Assembly (NCBI RefSeq): GCF_011762225.1
Contig: NZ_JAASQI010000011.1
Coordinates: forward strand, 62,001 to 126,000
Source: Pseudochelatococcus lubricantis
GTDB lineage: Bacteria; Pseudomonadota; Alphaproteobacteria; Rhizobiales; Beijerinckiaceae
Length of the DNA: 64,000 nucleotides
Reading direction: 5' to 3'
The notes beneath the pieces are model-generated. The model saw only the letters and a program-made list of their open reading frames with translations, did no database searches and was not told where the DNA came from. The position numbers were made by a program, and so were the translations under genes. Of the stretch, positions 27,383-37,257 are shown piece by piece (the stretch's first letter is position 1; the number at the start of each line of letters is the position of its first letter).

Positions 27383-28828
27383 ATGTCAACTGAATTGCTG
27401 ATCAATGGCCAGGCCGTCGCCGCCACCGGAAATCGCACCTTCAGCCGGCTCGATCCGGTGACCGGCGAGGTGGCGACTGTGGCCGCCGCCGCCAGCGTCG
27501 CCGATGCGCTTGCCGCTGTCGCCGCCGCGCAGGCCGCCTTCCCGGCATGGTCGCGCACGAGCCCGCAGGACCGGCGCGCGCTGCTGAACAGGGCGGCCGA
27601 CATCATGGACGCCAGGGCGTCCGATTTCATCGCCGCCGCCGTGGCCGAGACCGGCGCGACCGCGCCGTGGATCGGCTTCAATGTGGCGCTGGCCGCCAAC
27701 ATCCTGCGTGAGGCCGCGAGCATCGTGACGCAGGTCGGGGGTGAGATCATCCCCTCGAACAAGCCCGGCACCCTTGCCACGGCTGTGGCGAGGCCCAAGG
27801 GCGTCTGCCTCGGCATCGCGCCGTGGAACGCGCCGGTAATCCTTGCCACACGCGCCGTCGCCACGCCCGTGGCGGTCGGCAATACGGTCGTGCTCAAGTC
27901 GTCCGAACTCTGCCCGGAAACCCAACGCCTGATCGGGCAGTGTTTCCTCGACGCGGGCTTCCCGCCGGGCGTGCTCAACGTCGTCTCGAACGCGCCCGAG
28001 GATGCCGCCGAAGTGGTGGAAGCACTGATCGGCGCGCCGGAAGTCAGGCATGTGAACTTCACCGGGTCTACCCGCGTGGGCCGCATCGTCGGCCGTCTCG
28101 CCGGCGAAAACCTGAAGCCGGCGCTGCTGGAACTGGGCGGCAAGGCGCCGCTGGTCGTGCTGGCCGATGCCGATATCGATGGCGCCGTGAACGCGGCGGT
28201 CTTCGGCTGCTTCATGAATCAGGGCCAGATCTGCATGTCGACCGAGCGGGTCATCGTGGACGAGAGCATCGCCGACGCCTTCGCCGAAAAGTTCGCCGCC
28301 CGTGCGGCCGCGCTGCCGGCGGGCAACCCGCGCGGGCACGTGGTTCTGGGCGGCCTTGCAACGCCCGGCGCCGGTGAGAAGATGGATGCCCTGATCGCCG
28401 ACGCGGTGGCGAAGGGCGGCAAGGTGCTGGCCGGCGGCACGCGGGATGGCGCGGTGGTGGCCGCGACGGTGATCGATCACGTCACCCCCGGGATGCGGAT
28501 TTATGCCGAGGAGAGTTTCGGCCCGGTCAAGCCCATCATCCGCGTAAAGGGCGACGACGAGGCCGTGCGTGTGGCCAACGACACCGAATACGGCCTCTCG
28601 GCCGCCGTGTTCAGCCGCGATATCGGGCGCGCGCTCGCGGTGGCGGACCGCATCGAAAGCGGCATCCTCCACATCAACGGTCCCACGGTCGCGGACGAAC
28701 CGCAGATGCCCTTCGGCGGCGTGAAGGCCTCGGGCTACGGGCGCTTCGGCGGCAAGGCTGGAATCGCCGAATTCACGGACCTGCGCTGGCTCACGATCGA
28801 GGATCCGAACCAGCATTACCCGTTCTGA
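27383..28828 (+). CDS. NAD(P)-dependent aromatic aldehyde dehydrogenase, second (likely 4-hydroxybenzaldehyde)
   Basis: A 481-residue aldehyde dehydrogenase with the Glu motif LLELGGKAPL and the catalytic Cys in FMNQGQICMST. A strong ribosome-binding site AAGGAG at 27371 supports the ATG at 27383 (MSTELLINGQ) instead of the in-frame ATG 15 bases earlier. Position immediately before the cytochrome and flavoprotein genes matches pchA of Pseudomonas p-cresol clusters, which oxidises 4-hydroxybenzaldehyde to 4-hydroxybenzoate. The same product would also handle the aldehyde released by the hydroxycinnamoyl-CoA lyase encoded at 43824. Substrate assignment is by context. Confidence 0.85.
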   Translation: MSTELLINGQAVAATGNRTFSRLDPVTGEVATVAAAASVADALAAVAAAQAAFPAWSRTSPQDRRALLNRAADIMDARASDFIAAAVAETGATAPWIGFNVALAANILREAASIVTQVGGEIIPSNKPGTLATAVARPKGVCLGIAPWNAPVILATRAVATPVAVGNTVVLKSSELCPETQRLIGQCFLDAGFPPGVLNVVSNAPEDAAEVVEALIGAPEVRHVNFTGSTRVGRIVGRLAGENLKPALLELGGKAPLVVLADADIDGAVNAAVFGCFMNQGQICMSTERVIVDESIADAFAEKFAARAAALPAGNPRGHVVLGGLATPGAGEKMDALIADAVAKGGKVLAGGTRDGAVVAATVIDHVTPGMRIYAEESFGPVKPIIRVKGDDEAVRVANDTEYGLSAAVFSRDIGRALAVADRIESGILHINGPTVADEPQMPFGGVKASGYGRFGGKAGIAEFTDLRWLTIEDPNQHYPF

Positions 28829-28865
28829 CGGGCTTCTCGCATAAATCATAAGGGAGGGATAACCC

Positions 28866-29237
28866 ATGCTTTCGAGGCGCATCTTTCTGCAGGGTGCCGC
28901 CGGCGCCCTGACTGTGCTCTCGACCGGCGCGGTCGCGGGGATCGCGCGGGCCGCGACCGTCGATGTCGTGACGATCGACAGCGTCGAGACGCCGCTTGCC
29001 ACCGCCGCAGAGGCTTCTCTGGCCGGGCATCGTCACGTCCGTCTCTCGGGCACGCAGCTCGAACGCTACAATACGTTGAAAGCGCTGTTCGGCTCCGCGT
29101 CCGGATTGCATGTGCGCGCCCATCTCGACCATGCGGCGCAGGTGCTGCTCGACACCGCGCTGAACGAAACCGGCCGGGCGATCATCGCGCCCGTCCGGCG
29201 CGGTGCGTCCATCGGCTTCGTCGTGAAGGCTGCGTAA
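28866..29237 (+). CDS. Small Tat-signal protein in the p-cresol methylhydroxylase operon
   Basis: A 123-residue protein whose first 29 residues form a twin-arginine signal (SRRIFLQ, hydrophobic ALTVLSTGAVAGIA, cleavage after ARA). The mature part of about 94 residues has no cysteine and no domain I recognise. It contains SLAGHRHVRLSGTQLERYNT and HAAQVLLDTALNETGR, suggesting a small alpha/beta fold. It sits between the aldehyde dehydrogenase and the cytochrome c gene with spacings of 37 and 13 bp. From memory, Pseudomonas p-cresol operons also carry a small unassigned gene called pchX. Whether these are related needs comparison. A role in assembling or exporting the flavocytochrome is plausible, since the flavoprotein has no export signal of its own. 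Confidence 0.75.
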   Translation: MLSRRIFLQGAAGALTVLSTGAVAGIARAATVDVVTIDSVETPLATAAEASLAGHRHVRLSGTQLERYNTLKALFGSASGLHVRAHLDHAAQVLLDTALNETGRAIIAPVRRGASIGFVVKAA

Positions 29238-29250
29238 GGGGAGGGGAACT

Positions 29251-29604
29251 GTGTCGCTTCTCGATAAATCACTCAGGATCGCCGCTGTCGCGGCCCTCGC
29301 GCTCATGGCGTCCGGCCTGGCCGCCACGGCGCGGGACACCGTCACCGAGCGTCTCGACGACAGGCGCATGTTCGGCTCGGGGCGGGAGGCTTTCACCAAG
29401 ACCTGCGCGCGCTGCCACACCGGCCTCGACAGCGCGGTGGGGCCCAACCTTTTCCAGAAGGAATACGACCCCGAAGTCTTGAAGTACTTCGCGCGCCACG
29501 GTTTCGGGCCGATGCCCGCCTTTACCGAATCCATGATCGACAACGCCACGCTCGACGAACTGGCAGCCTATGTCGCCAGGCAGGGCAAAGGAGAATCCCG
29601 ATGA
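29251..29604 (+). CDS. pchC: c-type cytochrome subunit of p-cresol methylhydroxylase-type enzyme
   Basis: A 117-residue periplasmic cytochrome with an N-terminal signal peptide (SLRIAAVAALALMASGLAA) and one haem attachment site CARCH. The likely axial Met is in GFGPMPAFTESMI. It starts with GTG after GGGGAGGGGAACT. The ATG of the flavoprotein gene overlaps its stop by 4 bases, the usual sign of a stoichiometric complex. In the Pseudomonas enzyme this subunit accepts electrons from the flavin. Confidence 0.87.
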   Translation: MSLLDKSLRIAAVAALALMASGLAATARDTVTERLDDRRMFGSGREAFTKTCARCHTGLDSAVGPNLFQKEYDPEVLKYFARHGFGPMPAFTESMIDNATLDELAAYVARQGKGESR

Positions 29605-31166
29605 CCACCGCACGCGAAGTGGCGCACATTCCCGATGGCGTGACGAAGGAGGCCTTTCTGGCAGCGCTCGCCAGATTTGAGGCAATCGTCGGCGCGCACA
29701 ACGTCCTGACCGGGGAGGAGCGGCTCACTCCTTACTACAAGACGATGATGCCGGCGGATGACACGGACTATGCGACGTCGGCCGTGCTGCAGCCGACCAG
29801 CACCGAGCAGGTTCAGGCAATCGTCAAGGTCTGCAACGAATTCGGCGTGCCCGTCTGGCCGACGTCGACCGGCCGCAACTTCGGCTACGGCACCTATGCC
29901 CAGGGCACCGCGAAGGGGCATCGGCACCAGGTCGTCATCGATTTCCGGCATATGAACAGGATTCTGGAAGTCGACGCGGAACTCGGCACGGCCCTGCTGG
30001 AGCCGGGCGTCACCTATCAGCAACTCGTCGACTATCTCGAAGCGAACGACATCCCGCTGTGGGTCTCCTGTCCTGCGCCGTCGGCAATTGCATCGCCGGT
30101 CGGGAACACGCTCGACCGCGGTGTGGGCTACACGCCGTACGGCGAGCATTTCATGATGCAATGCGGCATGGAGGTCGTTCTGGCGAATGGCGACGTCCTG
30201 CGCACGGCCATGGGCGGCGTCGAGGGCAGTAATTCGTGGCAGGTGTTCAAATGGGGCTTCGGCCCGTATCTCGATGGCATCTTCACCCAGTCGAACTTCG
30301 GGATCGTGACGAAGATGGGCCTCTGGCTCATGCCGAAACCGCCAGCGTACAAGCCGTTCTACATCCGGTTTCCCGACGACGAGGACATAACGGCGATCGT
30401 GGACATGATGCGCCCGCTGCGCATGGCGAACATCATCCCCAACGCGGTCGTGTTCGCCCACGCCCTCTGGGAGGCGCCGGCCGTCATTCCGCGCTCCAAG
30501 TACTATGACGGCAAGGGCGCCATGCCCAAGGACGCCATCGAGCGGATGAAGACGGAGGAAGGCTTCGGCGCCTGGAACGTTTACGCGGCCCTCTACGGCA
30601 CCCCGGAGCAGGTCGAGGTGAACTGGAAGATCGTGACGGACGCGGTGAAGCGGCTCGGCAAGGGCGAGATCTTCACCGAGGCGGAGCTGGGCGGCAAGGA
30701 GCCCTTCAACTACCGCGCGGCGCTCATGCGCGGCGGCATGAACCTGCAGGAGTTCGGCCTCTACCGCTGGCGCGGCGGCGGCGGGTCGATGTGGTTCGCA
30801 CCGGTGACTGTCGCCAAAGGCTCGGAAACCCTCACGCAGACGAAGCTGGCCACGGAAATCCTGAACAAGTGGGGCTTCGACTACTGCGGCGAATACATCG
30901 TCGGCATGCGCGACATGCATCATGTCATCGATCTCCTTTTCGACAAGACCGACGAGGAGGACACGAAGAACGCGCACGCCTGCATGTCCGAACTCATCGA
31001 GGAGTTCCGCAAGCGCGGCTATGCCGTCTACCGGACCAACAATGCGTTCATGGATCAGGTGGCCGACTGCTACGGCCCGGTGCAGCGCCGCATCAACCAG
31101 ACGCTCAAGCGCGCGCTCGACCCGAACGGCATCATCGCCCCCGGCAAGTCCGGCATCGGCGCCTGA
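29601..31166 (+). CDS. pchF: 4-cresol dehydrogenase (p-cresol methylhydroxylase) flavoprotein subunit
   Basis: A 521-residue enzyme of the vanillyl-alcohol-oxidase flavoprotein family. The FAD-binding PCMH domain shows VWPTSTGRNFGYGTYAQ and VGNTLDRGVGYTPYGEH. The catalytic domain has LYRWRGGGGSMWFAPV, GEYIVGMRDMHHVIDLL and the ending ALDPNGIIAPGKSGI, all close to Pseudomonas PchF as I remember it, with equal length. Tyr388 in GLYRW lies in the region of the FAD-linking Tyr384 of PchF, a probable but unverified equivalence. Substrates: 4-cresol or other 4-alkylphenols such as 4-ethylphenol or eugenol, first hydroxylated at the alkyl carbon, then oxidised to the carbonyl. Electrons pass to the adjacent cytochrome. 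Confidence 0.9.
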   Translation: MTTAREVAHIPDGVTKEAFLAALARFEAIVGAHNVLTGEERLTPYYKTMMPADDTDYATSAVLQPTSTEQVQAIVKVCNEFGVPVWPTSTGRNFGYGTYAQGTAKGHRHQVVIDFRHMNRILEVDAELGTALLEPGVTYQQLVDYLEANDIPLWVSCPAPSAIASPVGNTLDRGVGYTPYGEHFMMQCGMEVVLANGDVLRTAMGGVEGSNSWQVFKWGFGPYLDGIFTQSNFGIVTKMGLWLMPKPPAYKPFYIRFPDDEDITAIVDMMRPLRMANIIPNAVVFAHALWEAPAVIPRSKYYDGKGAMPKDAIERMKTEEGFGAWNVYAALYGTPEQVEVNWKIVTDAVKRLGKGEIFTEAELGGKEPFNYRAALMRGGMNLQEFGLYRWRGGGGSMWFAPVTVAKGSETLTQTKLATEILNKWGFDYCGEYIVGMRDMHHVIDLLFDKTDEEDTKNAHACMSELIEEFRKRGYAVYRTNNAFMDQVADCYGPVQRRINQTLKRALDPNGIIAPGKSGIGA

Positions 31167-31251
31167 CAGCCCCGGACGGCCAGCGGCGGAACGGGCCAGC
31201 CCCTTCCGCCGCGTCATGCTCCTCATGAATGAGAATCCGAAAGCAGTCGTC

Positions 31252-31381
31252 ATGAAAAGATACGTCGCCGCGCTGGCAGCGCTTGCCGGGATGTCGGCCA
31301 CGCCGGCATGCCGGCGTCAGGAAGCCGGATGAGGTCGCCAACCTCATCGAATATCTCAAGAATCCCGCGGCGGCGGAATAG
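31252..31381 (+). pseudogene. Remnant of a small c-type cytochrome gene
   Basis: A signal-peptide start (MKRYVAALAALAGMSATPA) is followed without any CxxCH segment by a cytochrome c-like C-terminal helix, KPDEVANLIEYLKNPAAAE plus stop, in another frame. So the haem-binding middle of the gene is deleted. The break falls at the 18-bp perfect palindrome 31300-31317 (ACGCCGGCATGCCGGCGT). The tail overlaps the 3' end of the convergent pobR gene. It follows pchF by 85 bp and may once have been a second electron carrier of the operon. Confidence 0.65.
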
Positions 31382-32318
31382 GCGGAGACAGGGCTGGCGC
31401 TATCTCCGGCGATGACGCGGCCGATGCCTCGACAAGCCTGGCGCGTTCCTCCAGCCTGAAGCGGCGCGGCGTCACGCCCACCTCTCGCTGGAACATGCGC
31501 GAGAAGTAGGCGGGGTCGGTGAAGCCAAGGCCATAGGCGATGTTCTGCACGGAAGTGGGGGTGACGACGAGGTCGCGCCTTGCGGTATCGATGAGCTTGC
31601 GGATCAGCAATTGCTGCGTCGTCAGCCCCGCCGCCGCCTGTGCGATCCGGTTGAGGTGGGTCGGCGATATATTGAGTGCGTCTGCGTAGAAGGAGACGGG
31701 CCGGTGTTCGCGGAAATGCCGGTCGATCAGTTCCAGCAGTTGCTCCAGCCGCGCATCCCGCTGTGCGGCGGCCCGCCCGTCCGCATCGTCCGCCCCGGCG
31801 GCGCGCGCCACGAGCATCAATGCCGAGACGAAATAGGCTTCCAGAAGCCGCGTCTTGTTGGGTTTGCGGCCTGAGAACTCGTCCATGATGCGCGCCACCG
31901 TGGCGCCGATGTAGGCGAGGTTGGAAGGGTCGGCCCCGCGCAGGGCGACGAGCTGCGGCTGGCGCAGCCAGCGCGAAAGCGGCCCGTTCCGGGAGCTGGC
32001 GAGCAACGGCACTTCCGGAACGAGCACCGTGACGATGTGGCCGACGATGTCGTTCGAAAAGGCGAAGCCGTGGCTGAAGCCGGGCGGTACGACGATGGCG
32101 GCGGGTGTCTCGAAGGCGTGCTGGACGCCGTCGAAATTCGCGCTGCCCGTACCGCTCTCGATGTGCAGAAGCTGGAAGAAGCTGTCGTGCCGGTGCAGGC
32201 CGATCTCGAACCGATGCAGGCTGCTGCGGGAAAACAGCGTCTCGCAATGCAGCCAGAAATCCGGCCTGTCGTCCGGTCTCTCTCCATAGAGTTCATAGGT
32301 CGGGACTTCCCTGCGCAT
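31356..32318 (-). CDS. pobR: AraC-family activator PobR
   Basis: A 320-residue AraC/XylS-family regulator. The start MRREVPTYELYGE is typical of PobR, the 4-hydroxybenzoate-responsive activator of pobA. The N-terminal cupin-like ligand domain has HRHDSFFQLLHIESG. The C-terminal DNA-binding part has LNISPTHLNRIAQAA and VQNIAYGLGFTDPAYFSRMF. It is divergent from pobA across 123 bp. Longer in-frame starts to 32396 run into the shared promoter and were rejected. The 3' end overlaps a cytochrome remnant on the other strand. Confidence 0.88.
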   Translation of the reverse strand: MRREVPTYELYGERPDDRPDFWLHCETLFSRSSLHRFEIGLHRHDSFFQLLHIESGTGSANFDGVQHAFETPAAIVVPPGFSHGFAFSNDIVGHIVTVLVPEVPLLASSRNGPLSRWLRQPQLVALRGADPSNLAYIGATVARIMDEFSGRKPNKTRLLEAYFVSALMLVARAAGADDADGRAAAQRDARLEQLLELIDRHFREHRPVSFYADALNISPTHLNRIAQAAAGLTTQQLLIRKLIDTARRDLVVTPTSVQNIAYGLGFTDPAYFSRMFQREVGVTPRRFRLEERARLVEASAASSPEIAPALSPPIPPPRDS

Positions 32319-32432
32319 CGGAAACGTACCTCCGGCATGTTCCGTAAATGCAATTTCTTGCACGGAAAATCCATTGAAAGAAGCAAAGTTGACCACAGAA
32401 TAAGGCGAATTTTCACAAGACAGGATTCATAG

Positions 32433-33614
<1,182 letters not shown>

Positions 33615-33622
33615 ACTGCGGA

Positions 33623-34546
33623 TCAGGCGCCCGCCGCGGTCTCGCGGATGGTCTGCATCAGGATCTGCAGGCCCGCCGAGGGAACCGTGTCGGTGCGCAT
33701 GGTCAGCCCCACGGGTCCGGTGGTTTCGCCGGTATCGATGGGCAGCGGCACCAGCCGGCCTTCCGCGATATCGCGCGCGACGACGCCTTCCGATATGATC
33801 CATACCGCGTCGCTCTCCTGCACGAAGGCGCGGCCGAACGCATCGGATACCGTCTCGATCTGCACGGGCGGCGGGGCGATCCCGTTGACGATCAGCAGGC
33901 GCTCGACAAAGGGCCGGATGATCGAGTTGCCCGTCGGCATCAGCACGGGATAGTCGCCGAGGCTGGCGTAGAGCGAGGGGCCGTGGTTCAGCAGCGGATG
34001 GCCGGCCCGCACCAGCAGCACCACCTTTTCCGAGTAGAGATGCTCGAAGGAAAAGCCGGTCATCTTCTCCGGCGCCGCGAGGCGGCCGACCACCAGGTCG
34101 AGATCGCCGACGCGAAGCTGCTCCAGCAGCACGGCGTTTTCGCCGGTGACGATCTTGACGCGGCTGCGGGTTTCCTCGGCCAGAAACAGGCTCATGGCGC
34201 GCGGCATGACGCGGCTCGACACCGTGGGCAGGGCGCCGATGCGGATGGGCGTGCCGGTGCCCTGCCGTTCCTGCGAGACGGAATCGAGGCCCTGCCGCAA
34301 CGCCGTCAAAGCCGAACCCGCATGTCGCAGGAAAACCTCGCCATAGCGCGTGATGCCGATGCCGCGCCCCTCGCGCTCAAGCACCGGCACGCCCAGAATC
34401 TCTTCCAGCTCGCGGATGGTCTTGGTCACGGCAGGCTGGCTGACATGCAGCAGCTCCGCCGCCTTTACCACGCTTTTCTGTCGCGCCACTTCCACAAACG
34501 TGTGCAGATGACGAAACTTGATACGATTGCCGATCACGCTTTTCAT
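33623..34546 (-). CDS. pcaQ: LysR-family regulator PcaQ
   Basis: A 307-residue LysR-type protein beginning with the PcaQ-like RIKFRHLHTFVEVARQKSVV and LLHVSQPAVTKTIRELEEILG. PcaQ of Agrobacterium and Sinorhizobium activates pcaDCHGB in response to beta-carboxy-cis,cis-muconate. It is divergent from pcaD by 84 bp. A dyad ATAACC-N4-RATTAT (34545-34560) overlaps its own start codon, implying auto-repression, and recurs upstream of the ABC transporter at 38307. Its 3' end meets pobA nearly back to back. Confidence 0.92.
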   Translation of the reverse strand: MKSVIGNRIKFRHLHTFVEVARQKSVVKAAELLHVSQPAVTKTIRELEEILGVPVLEREGRGIGITRYGEVFLRHAGSALTALRQGLDSVSQERQGTGTPIRIGALPTVSSRVMPRAMSLFLAEETRSRVKIVTGENAVLLEQLRVGDLDLVVGRLAAPEKMTGFSFEHLYSEKVVLLVRAGHPLLNHGPSLYASLGDYPVLMPTGNSIIRPFVERLLIVNGIAPPPVQIETVSDAFGRAFVQESDAVWIISEGVVARDIAEGRLVPLPIDTGETTGPVGLTMRTDTVPSAGLQILMQTIRETAAGA

Positions 34547-34560
34547 AACCCATGAATTAT
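34545..34560. promoter_or_regulatory. Candidate PcaQ operator, pcaQ-pcaD intergenic
   Basis: ATAACCCATGAATTAT has inverted ends ATAA and TTAT. The published S. meliloti PcaQ box, as I recall, is ATAACC-N4-GGTTAA, so the left half matches fully and the right half partly. It overlaps the pcaQ start codon and lies 71 bp from the pcaD start. Confidence 0.6.
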
Positions 34561-34630
34561 ATGATGGCGAATAAATATCATTTTACTTAACTATATGAAA
34601 GCGCCAACTTTGGAGCGGGAGGAAAGTCCG

Positions 34631-35455
34631 GTGCAATTCGCTCTGATCGACGACATCGCCGTCCATTACGATTTCCGCCCTGCCGGGGCGGGCGCCTCGG
34701 ACGCGGGTCCGGTGATCGTATTCATCAACTCGCTCGGAACCGATCTGCGGATCTGGGACGAGGTCAAGACTCGCCTGGGCAGCGACCGCGCCGTGCTGAC
34801 CTACGACAAGCGCGGCCACGGTCTTTCCGGTATCGGGGCGACACCCTACACGATCGAGCGGCTGGCGCACGATCTGATCGGGCTGCTGGAGAAACTGTCG
34901 ATCGCGCGTGCGGTCCTGTGCGGCCTGTCGGTCGGCGGGCTCGTGGCGCAGGGCGTCCATGCCCTGCGGCCCGATCTGGTGGCGGGGCTCGTGCTGTCCA
35001 ACACGGCCCACAAGATCGGCACGGCGGAGATGTGGAACGCGCGCATGGAGGCCATCGGGAAGGACGGCCTCGCCAGCATTCTGGACACGACCATGCCGCG
35101 CTGGTTCACGCCCGCCTTCCGCGTGCCGGACAACGCCGCTTACGCCGGCTACCGGGCCATGTTCGCGCGCCAGCCGCTCGATGGCTACATCGCGACTTGC
35201 GCGGCGCTGCGCGAGGCCGACTACACCGCCGCGGCGCGGGCGATCACCGTGCCGACGCTCTGCATCGTCGGCGATCAGGACGGCTCGACGCCGCCCGATC
35301 TGGTGCGGGAACTGGCGGGGCTCATTCACGGCGCCCGTTTCGAGGTGATCGCCGGTGCCGGTCATATTCCCAACGTGGAGCAGCCCGCGGCCTATACGGA
35401 CCTGCTCCGCCAGTTCTTGCAGCAAATTCCGCCTCACATTCCGCAGGGAGACTGA
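34631..35455 (+). CDS. pcaD: 3-oxoadipate enol-lactonase PcaD
   Basis: A 274-residue alpha/beta hydrolase that opens beta-ketoadipate enol-lactone to beta-ketoadipate. The nucleophile elbow is LCGLSVGGLVAQG, the Asp is in CIVGDQDGSTPP, and the His is in AGAGHIPNVEQP. A GTG at 34631, preceded by GGGAGGAAAG, gives the family-typical start (V/M)QFALIDDIAVHY. The upstream ATG at 34595 adds 12 residues and has no ribosome-binding site. First gene of the pcaDCHGB operon. Confidence 0.92.
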   Translation: MQFALIDDIAVHYDFRPAGAGASDAGPVIVFINSLGTDLRIWDEVKTRLGSDRAVLTYDKRGHGLSGIGATPYTIERLAHDLIGLLEKLSIARAVLCGLSVGGLVAQGVHALRPDLVAGLVLSNTAHKIGTAEMWNARMEAIGKDGLASILDTTMPRWFTPAFRVPDNAAYAGYRAMFARQPLDGYIATCAALREADYTAAARAITVPTLCIVGDQDGSTPPDLVRELAGLIHGARFEVIAGAGHIPNVEQPAAYTDLLRQFLQQIPPHIPQGD

Positions 35456-35459
35456 ACCC

Positions 35460-35891
35460 ATGGCTCAATCCGCCGGGCGATCCGACCGCTACAGTCTGGG
35501 CATGGAAGTGCGACGCTCCGTTCTGGGCGATGCGCATGTGGATCGGGCATCCTCGGCCGCGAACGATTTCGACGCGCCGTTTCAGGAACTGATCACCGAG
35601 ACCGCATGGGGCACGCTGTGGGCGCGCCCGAACCTGACCCGGCGCGAGCGCTCCATCGTCACCATCGCGCTGCTGGCCGCGCTCGGCCAGGACGAGGAGC
35701 TGGCGATGCACATCCGCGCCACGGTCAACACCGGCGCGACGCGAGACGACATCCGCGAAGCGCTGCTGCACGTGGCCATCTATGCCGGCGTGCCGGCATC
35801 CAACCATGCCTTCAAGATCGCCAAGAAGACTTATGAAGAAATGACGACTTGCGAAGAGATCAAGGCAACCGGAACAGGGGAGGGAGCCTGA
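35460..35891 (+). CDS. pcaC: 4-carboxymuconolactone decarboxylase PcaC
   Basis: A 143-residue member of the carboxymuconolactone decarboxylase/AhpD-like fold family. It converts gamma-carboxymuconolactone to beta-ketoadipate enol-lactone. Conserved segments are WGTLWARPNLTRRERSIVTI, LGQDEELAMHIRATVNTGAT and DDIREALLHVAIYAGVPASN. The ATG at 35460 lies 4 bp after the pcaD stop. The longer frame starts inside pcaD and was rejected. Confidence 0.94.
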   Translation: MAQSAGRSDRYSLGMEVRRSVLGDAHVDRASSAANDFDAPFQELITETAWGTLWARPNLTRRERSIVTIALLAALGQDEELAMHIRATVNTGATRDDIREALLHVAIYAGVPASNHAFKIAKKTYEEMTTCEEIKATGTGEGA

Positions 35892-35894
35892 ACC

Positions 35895-36635
35895 ATGAGG
35901 AATACGATACCGGAAGCGGGTCCGTTGTTCGTCCGCGATCGTGCCATGCAGCCGCCGGCCTATACGCCGTGGTACAAGACGTCGGTCCTGCGCGCGCCCA
36001 CGCGCGCGCTGCTCTCGCTTGAGGGAACGCGGAGCGAGATCACCGGGCCTGTCTTCGGCCACAACATGCTGCATGAACTCGACAACGACCTGATCCACAA
36101 CTACGCCAAGCCCGGCGAGTCGGCCATCGGCCCGCGCATCCTGGTGCACGGGCGGGTGCTCGACGAGAGCAACCGCCCGTTGCCGGGCGTGCTCGTCGAG
36201 TTCTGGCAGGCGAACGCCGGCGGCCGCTACCGCCACAAGAAGGATACCTATCTCGCCGCGATCGACCCGAATTTCGGCGGCGTCGGCCGCGCGATCACCG
36301 ACGACGACGGCTATTACTGGTTCAAGACCGTCCAGCCCGGCCCCTATCCGTGGCCGAACGGCGTCAACGACTGGCGGCCGGCGCACATCCATTTCTCGAT
36401 TTTTGGCAAGTCCTTCGCCCAGCGCCTCATCACGCAGATGTATTTCGAGGGCGATCCGCTGATCTGGCGCTGCCCGATCGTGCAGACCATCCCGGACAAG
36501 GCGGCCATAGAGCGTCTCGTCGCGCCGCTGGACATGAACGCCACCTTGCCGATGGACATGCGCGCCTACAAGTTCGACATCGTGCTGCGCGGCCGCCGCT
36601 CCACCATGTTCGAGAATCGTCGGGAGGGAAATTGA
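35895..36635 (+). CDS. pcaH: Protocatechuate 3,4-dioxygenase beta subunit PcaH
   Basis: A 246-residue catalytic subunit of the Fe(III) intradiol dioxygenase that cleaves protocatechuate to 3-carboxy-cis,cis-muconate. The metal ligands are visible as the Tyr in GGRYRHKKD, the Tyr in [10 protein letters not shown] and the two His in [22 protein letters not shown] is also typical. It begins 3 bp after pcaC and is immediately followed by pcaG, with which it forms the alpha-beta protomers. Confidence 0.95.
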   Translation: MRNTIPEAGPLFVRDRAMQPPAYTPWYKTSVLRAPTRALLSLEGTRSEITGPVFGHNMLHELDNDLIHNYAKPGESAIGPRILVHGRVLDESNRPLPGVLVEFWQANAGGRYRHKKDTYLAAIDPNFGGVGRAITDDDGYYWFKTVQPGPYPWPNGVNDWRPAHIHFSIFGKSFAQRLITQMYFEGDPLIWRCPIVQTIPDKAAIERLVAPLDMNATLPMDMRAYKFDIVLRGRRSTMFENRREGN

Positions 36636-37253
36636 ATGGTCCAGCCGCTCGGTTATCTGAAGGAAAGCCCGTCGCAGACGGCGGGTCCCTATGTCCACAT
36701 CGGCCTCACGCCGAACTTCGTCGGCATCCATGGCATCTACGCGGAAGACCTGGGCGTGGGCGCGCTGGTCAACGAGAAGACGCGCGGCGAGCGCATCGTC
36801 ATCCGTGGCCGCGTCATCGATGGCAGCGGCACGCCGCTGAAGGACGCGCTCGTCGAGATATGGCAGGCCGACGCCGCCGGCCTCTACAACAGCCCGCTGG
36901 AGACGCGCGGCAAGGCGGACGAGAATTTTTCCGGTTGGGGACGCTCGCCCGCGCATTTCGAGACGGGCGAGTTCGTCTTCGAGACCGTCAAGCCGGGCCG
37001 GGTGCCGTTCCAGGACGGTCGCCTGATGGCGCCGCACGTGACCTTGTGGATCGTTGCGCGCGGCATCAACATCGGCCTGCACACGCGCATGTATTTCTCC
37101 GACGAGGCCGACGCCAACGCGGAGGACCCGGTGCTGGCGCGCATCGAACACAAGGTGCGCATCCCCACCCTGATCGGCCAGCGCGACGGCGATGCCTATC
37201 AGTTCGACATTCACCTGCAGGGTGAAAGAGAAACCGTCTTTTTCGATATGTGA
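36636..37253 (+). CDS. pcaG: Protocatechuate 3,4-dioxygenase alpha subunit PcaG
   Basis: A 205-residue alpha subunit with no complete set of iron ligands, as normal for PcaG. It starts LKESPSQTAGPYVHIGLTPN and has VEIWQADAAGLYNSPLETRG and RGINIGLHTRMYFSDE, all matching the family. Its ATG directly abuts the pcaH stop codon, consistent with equal expression. Confidence 0.95.
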   Translation: MVQPLGYLKESPSQTAGPYVHIGLTPNFVGIHGIYAEDLGVGALVNEKTRGERIVIRGRVIDGSGTPLKDALVEIWQADAAGLYNSPLETRGKADENFSGWGRSPAHFETGEFVFETVKPGRVPFQDGRLMAPHVTLWIVARGINIGLHTRMYFSDEADANAEDPVLARIEHKVRIPTLIGQRDGDAYQFDIHLQGERETVFFDM

Positions 37254-37257
37254 GCCG

